Shown piece by piece: positions 29,963 through 39,230 of a stretch of 64,000 bases of DNA (position 1 is the stretch's first letter; every line of letters starts with the position of its first letter). Both the position numbers and the translations under genes were made by a program. Below the pieces are notes generated by a model. That model ran no database searches. It was not told the DNA's origin and worked only from the letters and a program-made list of their open reading frames with translations. Source of the stretch: Chryseolinea lacunae (lineage in GTDB: Bacteria > Bacteroidota > Bacteroidia > Cytophagales > Cyclobacteriaceae); contig NZ_JAERRB010000001.1 of assembly GCF_016735595.1 (NCBI RefSeq), forward strand, positions 62,001 to 126,000, in the 5' to 3' direction.

Positions 29963-31135
29963 ATGATCAAGATTATTTTACTCAGCGACTTTGCAGAAGA
30001 ATATTACAAAAATCTGCTGCGGGGCATCACGCGATATTCGAAAGATCATGGCCCCTGGACGTTTTGCCGCATGCCCCAATACTATCGCGAAACCATTGGC
30101 ATTGATGGCATTCTGGAATGGGCGCACGAATGGGGCGCCGACGGCATCATCGGACAATTTTATAACAGCGAAGAAGTAACGGAATTCACCAAGGCCAACA
30201 TCCCGGTGATTGCCCAGGACTTTAAAGAACGGTTCACCAACATCCCCAACATCACCGGAGCCTATCACGAAACGGGACGGTTAGGCGCCGACTATTTCCT
30301 GAAAAAAGGATTCAAGAATTTTGCCTTCTATGGCTTCAACAACATTGTGTGGTCGCGCGAGCGCGCCCAGGGTTTTGAAGAACGTGTGAAGGAAGCGGGC
30401 TATGACGTGCACTATTATGAACACAAAGAATTGCGCACCCGCGACCTGTGGTACTACAAACCCTCCGAGCTGAGCCGCTGGCTGCAATCCCTACCCAAAC
30501 CCATCGCGCTGATGACGTGCGACGACAACCAGGGCCATCACATCACCGAAGCTGCCGGCCACGCCGGCATCCGCCTTCCCGACGAAGTGGCCGTGCTGGG
30601 TGTAGACAACGACGAGATGCTGTGCAACCTCTCCGACCCTCCCCTATCGAGCATCAACCTCGACGCCGAAAAGTGTGGCTACGAAGCCGCCCGCATGATG
30701 GAGAAAATGATTACGCAAAAAAACTTTGTCGCCCGCGACATTGTAGTTAAACCCACCCACATCATCACCCGCCACTCTACCGACATCTTTGCCAGCAACG
30801 ACAAATACATCGTGAACGCATTGAAATACATCCACGAAAATCTCGATAAAAATCTGAAGGTAGACCAGGTATTGCGCGAGGTGCCGTTGTCAAGACGGTC
30901 GCTGGAGAAACGGTTCATTCAAACCACGGGCTACCCGGTGTATGAATACATCTACAACCAGCGCATCGAAAAATTCACACAGAAACTTCTGGAAACCGAT
31001 CTCACCATTTTCGAAATCGCCCTCGACCTCGGCCTGACCGACAGCAAAAACATTGCGCGTCAGTTCAAACAAATCAAAGGGTTGACACCGGTAGAGTATC
31101 GCAAGAAATATATGGTATCCAAACAGGACGCCTAG
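29963..31135 (+). CDS. XylR-like regulator: LacI-type sensor domain plus AraC-type DNA-binding domain
   Basis: A 390-residue transcription factor. The N-terminal part is a periplasmic-binding-protein-like sensor (LLSDFAEEYYKNLLRGITRY, ALMTCDDNQGHHITEAAGHA, VAVLGVDNDEMLCNLSDPPLSS). The C-terminal about 105 residues are an AraC-type double helix-turn-helix (LKVDQVLREVPLSRRSLEKRF, IFEIALDLGLTDSKNIARQF, KGLTPVEYRKKY). The ATG at 29963 fits the domain start better than an upstream TTG at 29927. It is the only AraC-type regulator in the window and so the best candidate to bind the 21-bp-period direct repeats. Its stop codon overlaps the convergent DegT gene stop. Confidence 0.92.
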   Translation: MIKIILLSDFAEEYYKNLLRGITRYSKDHGPWTFCRMPQYYRETIGIDGILEWAHEWGADGIIGQFYNSEEVTEFTKANIPVIAQDFKERFTNIPNITGAYHETGRLGADYFLKKGFKNFAFYGFNNIVWSRERAQGFEERVKEAGYDVHYYEHKELRTRDLWYYKPSELSRWLQSLPKPIALMTCDDNQGHHITEAAGHAGIRLPDEVAVLGVDNDEMLCNLSDPPLSSINLDAEKCGYEAARMMEKMITQKNFVARDIVVKPTHIITRHSTDIFASNDKYIVNALKYIHENLDKNLKVDQVLREVPLSRRSLEKRFIQTTGYPVYEYIYNQRIEKFTQKLLETDLTIFEIALDLGLTDSKNIARQFKQIKGLTPVEYRKKYMVSKQDA

Positions 31136-32367
31136 GCGGTTACGGCGCGCTGAATTTTTTTGATGGCCTCGGCAAACTGCTCCATATCCTGGTGCGTGCC
31201 AAGCATGGCATGCTGCAAAATCCACACGGCTTCTTCGTAGCACGCCCGCTCCGCCACCTCGCAATGCACGTTGGTGTAGTCTACTTCTTCGGGGATGGCA
31301 TAGCACATGAAATTCTTTTTCTGGAACACAGGCTGTTCATAGATGGGCTTGGGATAGCCCATAAATGCCGGCACACCTTCGGCCGCGAGTGTTTCGGCAA
31401 ATTCTTTTTTCGATAGCCCGTTGAATTTTGTTTTGTCGTAGCGGAAAATATAGAGGTGATAGGTGTGCGTTGTTTCGCCGTGGCCCGTGGTGAGCGGCGA
31501 TATGCCTTCGATGGGGGCCAGCAGTTCGCTCAGGTATTTGCCGTTGGCTTCCCGTTGTTGTGTTTGCGCATCCAGGCGTTCGAGTTGTTTTGAGAGCAGG
31601 GTGGCCTGCAGTTGCGTGATGCGATAGTTGCAGCCGAGGTAGTGGTGTTCATACCATTGCCCGCCTTTCACACGCCCCACGTTGCGGAGAGAGTTCATCC
31701 GGTCATAGAGTTGTTCATCGTCCGTCACAATGAGGCCACCTTCTCCCGCATTCAGATTCTTGGAAGATTGAAAGCTGAAGCATCCGGCGTGGCCGATCGA
31801 GCCCAGCTTCTTTCCCTTGTATGCGCCGCCGTGGGCATGCGCAGCATCTTCGATGACACGAAGGCCGTGTTTTTCGGCAATGGCCATGATGCCGTCCATG
31901 TTGCAGGCCAGGCCCGCAAAGTGCACGGGGATGATGGCCTTGGTACGCGCTGTAATGGCGGCTTCAATTTTTTCGGGGTCAAGATTATAAGTGTCGGGTT
32001 CGATATCCACAAAAACGGGAACACAGTTGGCTTCAATCACGATCGATGCCGTGGCAATGAACGTGTAGGGCGGCACAATCACTTCGTCGCCGGGCCGCAC
32101 GCCCATGGCCATCAACGCGAGGCGAAGGGCCACCGATCCGTTGGCGCAAGTCATGGCATATTTACTGCCACAGTAGGCGGCAAAGTCTTTTTCAAATTTT
32201 TCCACGAGGCCACTACAGTCGGGGTTTCCCCACTGACCGCTGCGGGCAACTTCTGTCACGGCCTCCACATCGCCTTCGTCAAAAATGGGCCATTGAAATT
32301 TGGTGGTCACGGTTTTTGTTCCGCCGTGCAGGGCCAGGGTGTTGTTCATGTTCGTTTGTGTTTCCAT
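31132..32367 (-). CDS. DegT/DnrJ/EryC1/StrS-family aminotransferase
   Basis: PLP-dependent aminotransferase of 411 residues acting on keto-sugars or keto-cyclitols. The PLP lysine is in FSFQSSKNLNAGEGG, and GSVALRLALMAMGVRPGDEVIVPPYTF and EDAAHAHGG are typical. The ATG at 32367 lies 1 bp after the Gfo/Idh stop, the last gene of the seven-gene operon. Enzymes of this family paired with Gfo/Idh oxidoreductases aminate oxidised sugars or scyllo-inosose. Which substrate is used here is unknown. Confidence 0.9.
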   Translation of the reverse strand: METQTNMNNTLALHGGTKTVTTKFQWPIFDEGDVEAVTEVARSGQWGNPDCSGLVEKFEKDFAAYCGSKYAMTCANGSVALRLALMAMGVRPGDEVIVPPYTFIATASIVIEANCVPVFVDIEPDTYNLDPEKIEAAITARTKAIIPVHFAGLACNMDGIMAIAEKHGLRVIEDAAHAHGGAYKGKKLGSIGHAGCFSFQSSKNLNAGEGGLIVTDDEQLYDRMNSLRNVGRVKGGQWYEHHYLGCNYRITQLQATLLSKQLERLDAQTQQREANGKYLSELLAPIEGISPLTTGHGETTHTYHLYIFRYDKTKFNGLSKKEFAETLAAEGVPAFMGYPKPIYEQPVFQKKNFMCYAIPEEVDYTNVHCEVAERACYEEAVWILQHAMLGTHQDMEQFAEAIKKIQRAVTA

Positions 32368-32368
32368 C

Positions 32369-33358
32369 CTAAAGGTGAGCGTAACAAAGTTCAAGGGTCC
32401 GCAAAGAAGATTGCGGGAGGCAACGCGTGGGCTCCACGTTCTGTTCCACGCACGTGGCGAAATAGTCGATCTCGTCGTAGAAGCCTTCGCCGGCATCGCC
32501 CGCGGTTATTTTTTCGATGCCTTCGTCTGTAACGATATCGATGTGTTCCGGGCGCAGGCTGGCATATTGCACACTGGCGTTTTCGAAGCGCGCCATGTAG
32601 CCGGCCTGAAACGGAAATGCGGAATGAAATAGGTTGCCGCCTTCAATTTTTGCATGGGCTTCGGGGTAGTGCCAGTGCGCCACCACATAGTCGTGCATGC
32701 TCAGTGTGCCGGGATAGGCCTGTGCGTTAATTTTTTCAGGTTCGCCCAGGGCGTAAAAAAGAAAGTCGATGTCGTGGATCACCAGGTCGAACAAGGCGCC
32801 ACCCGACGATCCGAAGTGTTGTTGTTTTTCTTTCCATTGTCCCCATGCGGGCAGGCCGGTGAAGCGTGTCAGCGAAATAAATTTCAGTGCACCAAAGGTT
32901 TTGTTGTCGATCCAGCTTTTCAGTTTCACATAGGGCGGCATGAAGCGCACCACGTGGCCCACCATGAGCTTCACGTTTTTTTCTTTTGCCTTCTGCATCA
33001 TGGCGCGTGCTTCGTCGGGCACAAGACTCATCGGTTTTTCGATGAACACATGGCGACCGTGCTCCATCGCTTCCATGGCCAGGGTGAAGTGCAGGTCGGT
33101 GTGCACACAAAGTTGCACGATGTCGATGGTTTCGTTGCGCAGACATTCCTGTAGCGACGTGTAGCGTTTCACCTGTCGAAGGTCGTCGAGGTTCACATCG
33201 CCGGTCGAGAAATTTCCGGTTTGTGCATTGAGACGTTCGTCAATATCATTCGGGTGACGCGTCACAATGGCTTGCAGCTTCAGGCGTTTGTTGCGCAGAA
33301 CGTTGGCGGCATGTGTGATGCCCATAAATCCGAATCCAACAATGGCGACGTGTATCAT
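32369..33358 (-). CDS. Gfo/Idh/MocA-family oxidoreductase
   Basis: NAD(P)-dependent sugar or inositol dehydrogenase of 329 residues. The Rossmann motif VAIVGFGFMGITHA is at the start and EKPMSLVPDEA is the family's catalytic-lysine segment. The ATG at 33358 overlaps the stop of the sialidase-like gene (ATGA), so upstream frame extension is not coding. It probably oxidises the substrate that the following DegT aminotransferase aminates. Substrate unknown. Confidence 0.92.
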   Translation of the reverse strand: MIHVAIVGFGFMGITHAANVLRNKRLKLQAIVTRHPNDIDERLNAQTGNFSTGDVNLDDLRQVKRYTSLQECLRNETIDIVQLCVHTDLHFTLAMEAMEHGRHVFIEKPMSLVPDEARAMMQKAKEKNVKLMVGHVVRFMPPYVKLKSWIDNKTFGALKFISLTRFTGLPAWGQWKEKQQHFGSSGGALFDLVIHDIDFLFYALGEPEKINAQAYPGTLSMHDYVVAHWHYPEAHAKIEGGNLFHSAFPFQAGYMARFENASVQYASLRPEHIDIVTDEGIEKITAGDAGEGFYDEIDYFATCVEQNVEPTRCLPQSSLRTLELCYAHL

Positions 33359-34713
33359 GGTTGTGTTGTTGCTTTCACCCAATCTACAGGAAAAGAAACA
33401 TATTTTATAGTCTTGCCCGGCTTCACATCGTCGCGGTGATAGCTGTACACCACGTGAATGATTCCATCGGCGCCCACAATCACGGAAGGATAGTGGCTGG
33501 AGGTTGCGTCTTTTGTGCGTGTATCGTTCTCGATGTTGCGTTTCCATTTCCACGTTGCGCCTTCGTCGTCAGAGATGGCGACGGCGAGGTTGAAGCGTTC
33601 CACTTCCGTGTCATTAAACACCATGAGCCATTCGCCGTTGGGAAGTGTCACCATGTCGAAGCCTGCGCCGGGGTTGGGAAGGATGTCGTCTTTGGCGATG
33701 CTCCAGGTCAGGCCGCGGTCGTGCGACTCGGTGCGTTGCATGCGCAGGGGTGGCGGTCCGTTGTCGCGGAGGTAGGCCACCAGTGTGCTGTCTTTTTTGA
33801 TGGCGATGGTCGGCTGAATGCCCACGCCGCCCAGGATGGGGTTGCTGTATTGCCAATGCGCGCCGTCGTCGTCAGATAGGGCAAAGAGCGAACCGTCAAA
33901 GCCGTCCGAATACAGCGGCAGGATCAAACGATTGCCTACGTAGACTGCTTTGTTTTTTGTTTGCCAGCCCAGTCGTCGTGTCAACGGGTAGCCCAGCTTG
34001 GCAGAGGTGTCGTGGGCGTCGTCGGTTATTCGTCCGCTTCGCAGCATGTTGGCGCCGCGCGAAAGGCTGTCCATTTTCCGGCGGTAGGCTTTCCAGTCGC
34101 TCATCAGCAGAGCTTTGGCGCTGTCGGCTGTTTGAGGCAGCACCGACGTTTTCAAATAGGCTTCATATTGCAGCAACTGATCGTCTACCTGCCGCACAAA
34201 CTTGTCGTTTGGTTGAATGCCCCGCTCCGTTTTGTCGCCGGCTTTCACCAGCAACACGTTGTGGCCCGTCCACTCGGGCGCGCCCGGCTGATCATATTTT
34301 TCGCTGCACTGATATAACAACAAAGACGTTTCCCATTGGTTGGCCAGCACGGCATACCACATGAGCCAAAGCTTGTGTTGACGGTCCATGAACAGAATGG
34401 GGTTGATGTCGGGGAAGCCATCCACATCGGCCATGGTGAACACGGGCGACCATGTGGTATCTCCTTTTACGAGGCGCGACCCCACGATGCGCACGTCGTC
34501 GGCCCACCGCTCGCCCGAACCTTGAAACCACGCCGAAAGCAAATCGCCGTTGGGCAACTCCACCACGGTGGAGCCATGCACGTGTTGATCCTGGAAGGGA
34601 AAAATAATAGCCGACTGCAAGGTGTCGGTAGGTTGCGTGGTATGTCGCGATGGTTTGCAGGCTGATGCTGCCAGCACGCACAACAGGATGACTAAGGTTC
34701 TCGGGTGTATCAT
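33355..34713 (-). CDS. Sialidase-like BNR-repeat lipoprotein
   Basis: A 452-residue secreted protein with lipobox VLAASAC. Three Asp-box repeats are visible (SDDDGAHW, SHDRGLTW, SDDEGATW), and HGSTVVELPNGDLLSAWFQGSGE matches the bacterial exo-alpha-sialidase-like domain family. Predicted six-bladed propeller glycosidase acting outside the inner membrane. Overlaps the Gfo/Idh gene by 4 bp and follows the first glycerophosphodiesterase gene by 4 bp. True sialidase activity is uncertain because many family members act on other sugars. Confidence 0.82.
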   Translation of the reverse strand: MIHPRTLVILLCVLAASACKPSRHTTQPTDTLQSAIIFPFQDQHVHGSTVVELPNGDLLSAWFQGSGERWADDVRIVGSRLVKGDTTWSPVFTMADVDGFPDINPILFMDRQHKLWLMWYAVLANQWETSLLLYQCSEKYDQPGAPEWTGHNVLLVKAGDKTERGIQPNDKFVRQVDDQLLQYEAYLKTSVLPQTADSAKALLMSDWKAYRRKMDSLSRGANMLRSGRITDDAHDTSAKLGYPLTRRLGWQTKNKAVYVGNRLILPLYSDGFDGSLFALSDDDGAHWQYSNPILGGVGIQPTIAIKKDSTLVAYLRDNGPPPLRMQRTESHDRGLTWSIAKDDILPNPGAGFDMVTLPNGEWLMVFNDTEVERFNLAVAISDDEGATWKWKRNIENDTRTKDATSSHYPSVIVGADGIIHVVYSYHRDDVKPGKTIKYVSFPVDWVKATTQP

Positions 34714-34717
34714 GGGG

Positions 34718-35563
34718 TTACTTCACTTCTTTTTGGTTTAGGGCCAGTGTTTTTTTCACTGCAGCCACGTCGTCGGTTTGAATGAGATCGATGCCCAGGT
34801 GCAGGGCGCGCTCATAGGCCTGGGGGGTGTCGTTCTCGTCGAGCAGATCGGAGAACACGCGGACGCCGGCGGCATGGCAGCGACTCACGAGGTCGGCATT
34901 CAGGGCGCGAAAGTCTACATCGAACGCATAGGGTTTCAGGCTGGCAATCACCTCCGCTTCACGCGCAACGCCCGGGTGACCCGGCATGAGGCGCGCGTGA
35001 CTAGATTCTCCGCGAACCGCTTGTAATGTTTTTTCGTCGCCATAGAAAACGGCGGAGTCCAGCAGGTTGTAGCGCTGAAGGGTGTTCACCACTTCGCGTG
35101 CGTTGATGTCTTTGCTGTCGACATACAGCCGGCTATAGTGCGACGATGTTTTGTTGTGACGGCTAACCAATTCGCACAGGGCTTCAAATGTCGGCACTTT
35201 TTCTTTGGCAAATTTTTTATCGAACCACTTTCCCGCGGAAAGATTTTGAATGTCGTGCAAGGTCACGGTGTTCACGGCCGCGTCTTTTCCGGTGGTGCGT
35301 TTTAGTGATCTGTCGTGAAGACACACTTGTGCACCGTCGGCCGTGGTGCGCACGTCTACTTCGAGGAAGTCGGCTTTCATTGCCATGGCGACCTCAAAGG
35401 CTGCGAGTGTATTTTCGGGGGCCTGTCTTGATGCGCCGCGGTGTGCGGACACCAGCGGCGGGCGTGCCACATGTTTCACGCTCACCACATACGAAAGCAA
35501 GGTCATGCCCGCAAATGCAATGGCCAGCATTTTCTGATCGCGTAACGTCTTTAGCACTTTCAT
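34718..35563 (-). CDS. Glycerophosphodiester phosphodiesterase, membrane-anchored
   Basis: Hydrolyses glycerophosphodiesters to glycerol-3-phosphate and an alcohol. The 281-residue protein has one N-terminal hydrophobic segment (about 12-28), then the GDPD signature: AHRGASRQAPENT, FLEVDVRTTADG with the metal-binding acidic pair, and LHDRSLKRTTG with the second catalytic histidine. It follows a second GDPD gene by 7 bp. Probably faces the periplasm. Confidence 0.92.
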   Translation of the reverse strand: MKVLKTLRDQKMLAIAFAGMTLLSYVVSVKHVARPPLVSAHRGASRQAPENTLAAFEVAMAMKADFLEVDVRTTADGAQVCLHDRSLKRTTGKDAAVNTVTLHDIQNLSAGKWFDKKFAKEKVPTFEALCELVSRHNKTSSHYSRLYVDSKDINAREVVNTLQRYNLLDSAVFYGDEKTLQAVRGESSHARLMPGHPGVAREAEVIASLKPYAFDVDFRALNADLVSRCHAAGVRVFSDLLDENDTPQAYERALHLGIDLIQTDDVAAVKKTLALNQKEVK

Positions 35564-35570
35564 ACGCGCA

Positions 35571-36419
35571 TCATTGCTCCCAACCGTTTTCCGCCAACGC
35601 CTTCATCACTTTTTCGGGTTCGTCGGTTTGAATGATGCTGGCGCCGTGTTCCAATAATTTCTTTAAGGCACGTTTTTCTTTTCCCTTCCGGATGTCGTCG
35701 TCGGGCTGGCCCAACGCATTGATCCACGCACGCGCATAACTTTCTTTGATGAGCTGTATCGTTTCGGGCGAATAGAACGATTCGTCGATGTGCACCACGG
35801 GCGGATCGAACAGCACGATGGCCGAGTCGGTCTCTGTGTAGCGATGCGCACGTGGCATGATCATGAAGTCGGGATCGGCTTTGTGAATGGCCGAAAGTAT
35901 GGCATAGTCGCTGTCGAAGAAAAATACGATGTCTTTTGTTTCGGTTTTCCGGATCACTTTCAGAATGCTCTCGATGCGATCGGTTTTCAAATCGAGGTCT
36001 ACCAGAATTTTTCCTTCGGCCACACCCAGCGCTTCTTCGAGCGACGGAATTTTGAGCGCTGTGCGTTTGCCTTTGTCGATGATGACAAACTTTTGCAGCT
36101 CGCTCCACGTCAATTCTTCCGGGTCGCCTTTTCCGTTGGTGGTGCGGTCCATGGTTTTGTCGTGCATGAGAAACGGCACACCGTCTTTCGACACCTTCAC
36201 GTCAATCTCCACAATGTCGACGCCCAGATCGATGGCGGCCTGAATGGCCTTGAGCGAATTTTCAGGGTAGCGATGATGCTCTGCACGATGTGCCGCCACC
36301 AACACGCGACCTGCCGGATCGAGCAACACGCGGCGTATGGCATCCACGTGTTGCTTCTGCGTCCACCCGGCAATGGGAAGAAGTAAACAAAAAAGAAAAA
36401 CTATGAGACGCTGGCGCAT
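35571..36419 (-). CDS. Glycerophosphodiester phosphodiesterase, secreted
   Basis: A 282-residue GDPD paralogue with a signal peptide (MRQRLIVFLFCLLLPIAGWTQ). Catalytic features are AAHRAEHHRYPENS, IVEIDVKVSKDG and MHDKTMDRTTNG. The first motif reads HRAEHH where most family members have HRG, which may alter substrate choice. It precedes the other GDPD gene in the operon and follows the PqaA-like gene by 6 bp. Confidence 0.9.
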   Translation of the reverse strand: MRQRLIVFLFCLLLPIAGWTQKQHVDAIRRVLLDPAGRVLVAAHRAEHHRYPENSLKAIQAAIDLGVDIVEIDVKVSKDGVPFLMHDKTMDRTTNGKGDPEELTWSELQKFVIIDKGKRTALKIPSLEEALGVAEGKILVDLDLKTDRIESILKVIRKTETKDIVFFFDSDYAILSAIHKADPDFMIMPRAHRYTETDSAIVLFDPPVVHIDESFYSPETIQLIKESYARAWINALGQPDDDIRKGKEKRALKKLLEHGASIIQTDEPEKVMKALAENGWEQ

Positions 36420-36425
36420 GGGGTG

Positions 36426-37781
36426 TTACTTTACAAATACTTCGTCGTTGTCGGCCACATACATGCGGGTGCTCTCGGTGTATTCGCCGCCGTTGGGATC
36501 TTTGTATTTCAGATCAAGATAAAACGCACGGTAGCCCTTAGGGGGGAACGCCTGCTTCGAGGTGACCAGGTCCGTTTTCTTTTTCAGACCCAGGCTTTTG
36601 CCCGTCCATTTCTCGTCGCGGAAATCGGTGTCGGTCGATTCGGTGGTCCACAGGATGGCGTCGACCAGCTGATCGGCCGATGCTTTCACGCTGAGGGTGA
36701 TGCCTTTTTTGTTGTAGGTCAGCTGTGGTGCGCACAAGGGATACGGTGCATGCATCAGGGTTTCGCCAAAGAAAGCGCTGAGTGCAGTAAGGGCTTGTTT
36801 CTTGTCGCCCAGGTCGTGGCCCACGTTGGGCACATAGTGCACGAAGTTCTGACCGGGTATGCTGTCGATATAATGTTTGATGGCGTCTACCGTCCAGTAT
36901 TCGTCGTTGGTGCCCATGAAGAGCATTTTGGGCATGGTTAATTTTTTGCGATACGAATAGGGATCAACCATCGTGGTGATGGCTTCGCCTTTTTCGGAGC
37001 GTGAGTTTTGGGGGATACCCAGCTTCACATAGTCTTCGATCTGCACGCTATAGGCTTTCCACATCGTGATCTGGTATTCCAGGTTCACCGGCATATTCAG
37101 GATGTCGATCACCATCGGCGCGATGGCCGCCACACGCGCATCGTTTGCACCTGTGAGCCACGTGGTCCAGCCACGCTTGGAGGCACCCGACACCACGAAG
37201 CGGTTCACGTCGTGTTTCAATGTTTCTTTCGCGAAGGCCTGCACGGCGTCCATGGCGCGCACGGCGCTTTTCACCATGGGGAACAGCAAGGGCCAGGAGT
37301 AGTCGCCGTCTTCTTTGAAGTTGTGAAGCGTGAACGAGATCAGCGCATCTTCGGTGAGGTCGCCATAGAGGGGTTGGTTGGGCGTTTGACGCAGCACCGC
37401 CACGATGGCTTTGTTTTTCTGCGCCACACCGGCCATCGTCTTGTGAAATTCGTCGCCCTGGCTTGACCAGTTGGGCACACCTTTTTTGTTGCTGCCGCCG
37501 GTGATGAACAACATTGCGCCGTCGTATTTATTTTCGGCAGGCACAAGAATCGTTAACTGGTGCGTCCACACATATTCGTGCCATTGCTGCGAGATGAGCA
37601 ACAGGCTGTAGGCTTTCACATCGCCTATGGTATAGCTGTCTTTTACTTCCCATCGAAAAATCTTGTCGCCGTTGTTCAGGTAACCTTGCAACGCGTTGGT
37701 GGGCGTGAGTTGCGCCACGGCCGCACCACTGCAGGCCATCAACAGCACGATACAAACCAGAGATGATAATGTCTTTTTCAT
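36426..37781 (-). CDS. PhoPQ-activated PqaA-like alpha/beta hydrolase
   Basis: A 451-residue secreted protein with signal peptide, matching the PqaA family first noted in Salmonella. An alpha/beta hydrolase triad can be proposed: serine in VSGASKRGW, aspartate in MGTNDEYWT and histidine in NVGHDLG. The reaction of this family is unsettled; a peptidase or esterase is usually suggested. It lies between the ceramidase-domain gene and the GDPD genes in a tight operon. Confidence 0.88.
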   Translation of the reverse strand: MKKTLSSLVCIVLLMACSGAAVAQLTPTNALQGYLNNGDKIFRWEVKDSYTIGDVKAYSLLLISQQWHEYVWTHQLTILVPAENKYDGAMLFITGGSNKKGVPNWSSQGDEFHKTMAGVAQKNKAIVAVLRQTPNQPLYGDLTEDALISFTLHNFKEDGDYSWPLLFPMVKSAVRAMDAVQAFAKETLKHDVNRFVVSGASKRGWTTWLTGANDARVAAIAPMVIDILNMPVNLEYQITMWKAYSVQIEDYVKLGIPQNSRSEKGEAITTMVDPYSYRKKLTMPKMLFMGTNDEYWTVDAIKHYIDSIPGQNFVHYVPNVGHDLGDKKQALTALSAFFGETLMHAPYPLCAPQLTYNKKGITLSVKASADQLVDAILWTTESTDTDFRDEKWTGKSLGLKKKTDLVTSKQAFPPKGYRAFYLDLKYKDPNGGEYTESTRMYVADNDEVFVK

Positions 37782-37805
37782 GTTTCTTTATGCTTTAACG
37801 TTTGT

Positions 37806-39071
37806 TCATTTTTTTATTTTCCGGTCTTCGTCCAGCCACTTCAACACTTCGGCAATATAGATTTCGCCGGTCATTTCTCCGAGGCTTGTGCGGCTCACGT
37901 AGTCGTAGCGTGCAAAGCTGTTGAAGTCCACTTTGGTGAGGATGTAGCCAAAGGCGTCGTTGGTGAGGCCGAAGAGAAACGGATGGTCGGTGTGCATATT
38001 CCGTTTGATGTAGAAGCCGATGTTGGGCAAAGCTTCGCCGGGTATGGTGAGCACGCTGGCGGTTCCGATTTGCAGGTAGTTGAGCCGTGTGGTGATGCTG
38101 TTGTTTTTCAGCGGTGGCATGTTGAGCGGTGAGTGTTCCAGGATGTAGCGCATCATTTCCGACTCTACGGGAAACGACACGTTGCGTGATGCACACCGCA
38201 GCACGGGATCGTTTTGCACGCTGGCCGTTCCTACAATGCGCAGGGCTTCGTCGGCCAGCAGGGTGCCAATGCGGGTGCATTCTTCCCAGGTGTTGGCCTC
38301 TTTGCCATCGGGCAGCCGCACGTCGGCCGTGACCATGCCGCCTTGTGCGCCGTTCATAAACAACGCCACACCGCCGACACGCGCCTCGATGCTGGCACAG
38401 AGCGGCCCGCACAAATCAGGACTGAGAATGCCTTGCCCCGACCCGATCACTTCGGGGTGCACGGCATAGTTCACCAGTGTGACGATGACTTTGTCTTTAT
38501 TCTTCCCCGACACGCCCACGGCCTGGATAACACCACAGCGCGGGTCGTAGAGTTTGTCGGCGTAATAGTTATAGGCAATTTTTCCTTTTGCTTCGCCCAC
38601 GGCAATTTTCAACACCGCCGGTTCCAGCTTCGCCACGGCGTCGTTCACCGCCTCGGCGATGAGCGTCACGCAACGATCGAGGTATTTCAAATCGGCATGC
38701 GATGTTCCCGTTTCATCCGGAAATCCGTAGGCATCGGGTGCGCTGTGGGTGTGGGTGGCGCCAATCAGAATGTTTTCCGGCGGAATGCCTTTGATGAGCG
38801 CGCGCGACCGGTCGCCCAGCACCGACGACCACCCCAGGTTATCGACACTGACAATGGCGACGCGTGTTCCTCCTTTTTCCAACACCATGGCCCGCACAAA
38901 CAGATCGCCTTTCTTCAGGGTAGACGGCTTTGGTGTTCCGATGCCGCCCGACACCGGCAACAGCGGATCGGGTGTGATAATGCGAACCGCGGCGGCCGCC
39001 TTGAGGGCCTGACCCACAGCCGACGACGCGAACATGGCGGCGGCGCAGAAGAGAAGGAGCTTTAGGTTCAT
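37806..39071 (-). CDS. Neutral ceramidase N-terminal domain protein
   Basis: A 421-residue secreted protein. The ATG at 39071 begins a signal peptide (MNLKLLLFCAAAMFASSAVG). It resembles the N-terminal domain of neutral/alkaline ceramidases, with the zinc-binding GATHTHSAPD, NYAVHPEVIG and NGAQGGMVTAD segments. Full neutral ceramidases are longer, so only the catalytic domain is present. Many Bacteroidota proteins of this family act on unknown amides, so ceramide hydrolysis is a possibility rather than a finding. It is the first gene of the seven-gene operon, 24 bp before the PqaA-like gene. Confidence 0.85.
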   Translation of the reverse strand: MNLKLLLFCAAAMFASSAVGQALKAAAAVRIITPDPLLPVSGGIGTPKPSTLKKGDLFVRAMVLEKGGTRVAIVSVDNLGWSSVLGDRSRALIKGIPPENILIGATHTHSAPDAYGFPDETGTSHADLKYLDRCVTLIAEAVNDAVAKLEPAVLKIAVGEAKGKIAYNYYADKLYDPRCGVIQAVGVSGKNKDKVIVTLVNYAVHPEVIGSGQGILSPDLCGPLCASIEARVGGVALFMNGAQGGMVTADVRLPDGKEANTWEECTRIGTLLADEALRIVGTASVQNDPVLRCASRNVSFPVESEMMRYILEHSPLNMPPLKNNSITTRLNYLQIGTASVLTIPGEALPNIGFYIKRNMHTDHPFLFGLTNDAFGYILTKVDFNSFARYDYVSRTSLGEMTGEIYIAEVLKWLDEDRKIKK

Positions 39072-39177
39072 GGTGCGAAGGGTCATGGTCTGGTGGCGTG
39101 TGTTAAAAATAGCAGCATACCCGGGTGGTTCATTCGTATATCGCGTAAATGAAACGTGAAAACGCGTCAGTAAAAAA

Positions 39178-39200
39178 ATAGCGGAGGGACGCTCCGCTAT
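39178..39200 (-). terminator. Intrinsic terminator after the susD gene
   Basis: ATAGCGGAG (39178-39186) pairs exactly with CTCCGCTAT (39192-39200) across a 5-base loop. On the minus strand the stem is followed directly by TTTTTTTA. It lies 30 bp past the susD stop and separates the SusCD unit from the ceramidase-led operon. Confidence 0.85.
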
Positions 39201-39230
39201 TTTCCTTTTTTATAACCCAACTATGAAATT

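Noticed and set aside
39072-39177. Possible TTTGCG operator before the ceramidase-led operon
   Set aside because: Related strings such as TTTACGCG are present, but no pair with 21-bp spacing in the right orientation was found.
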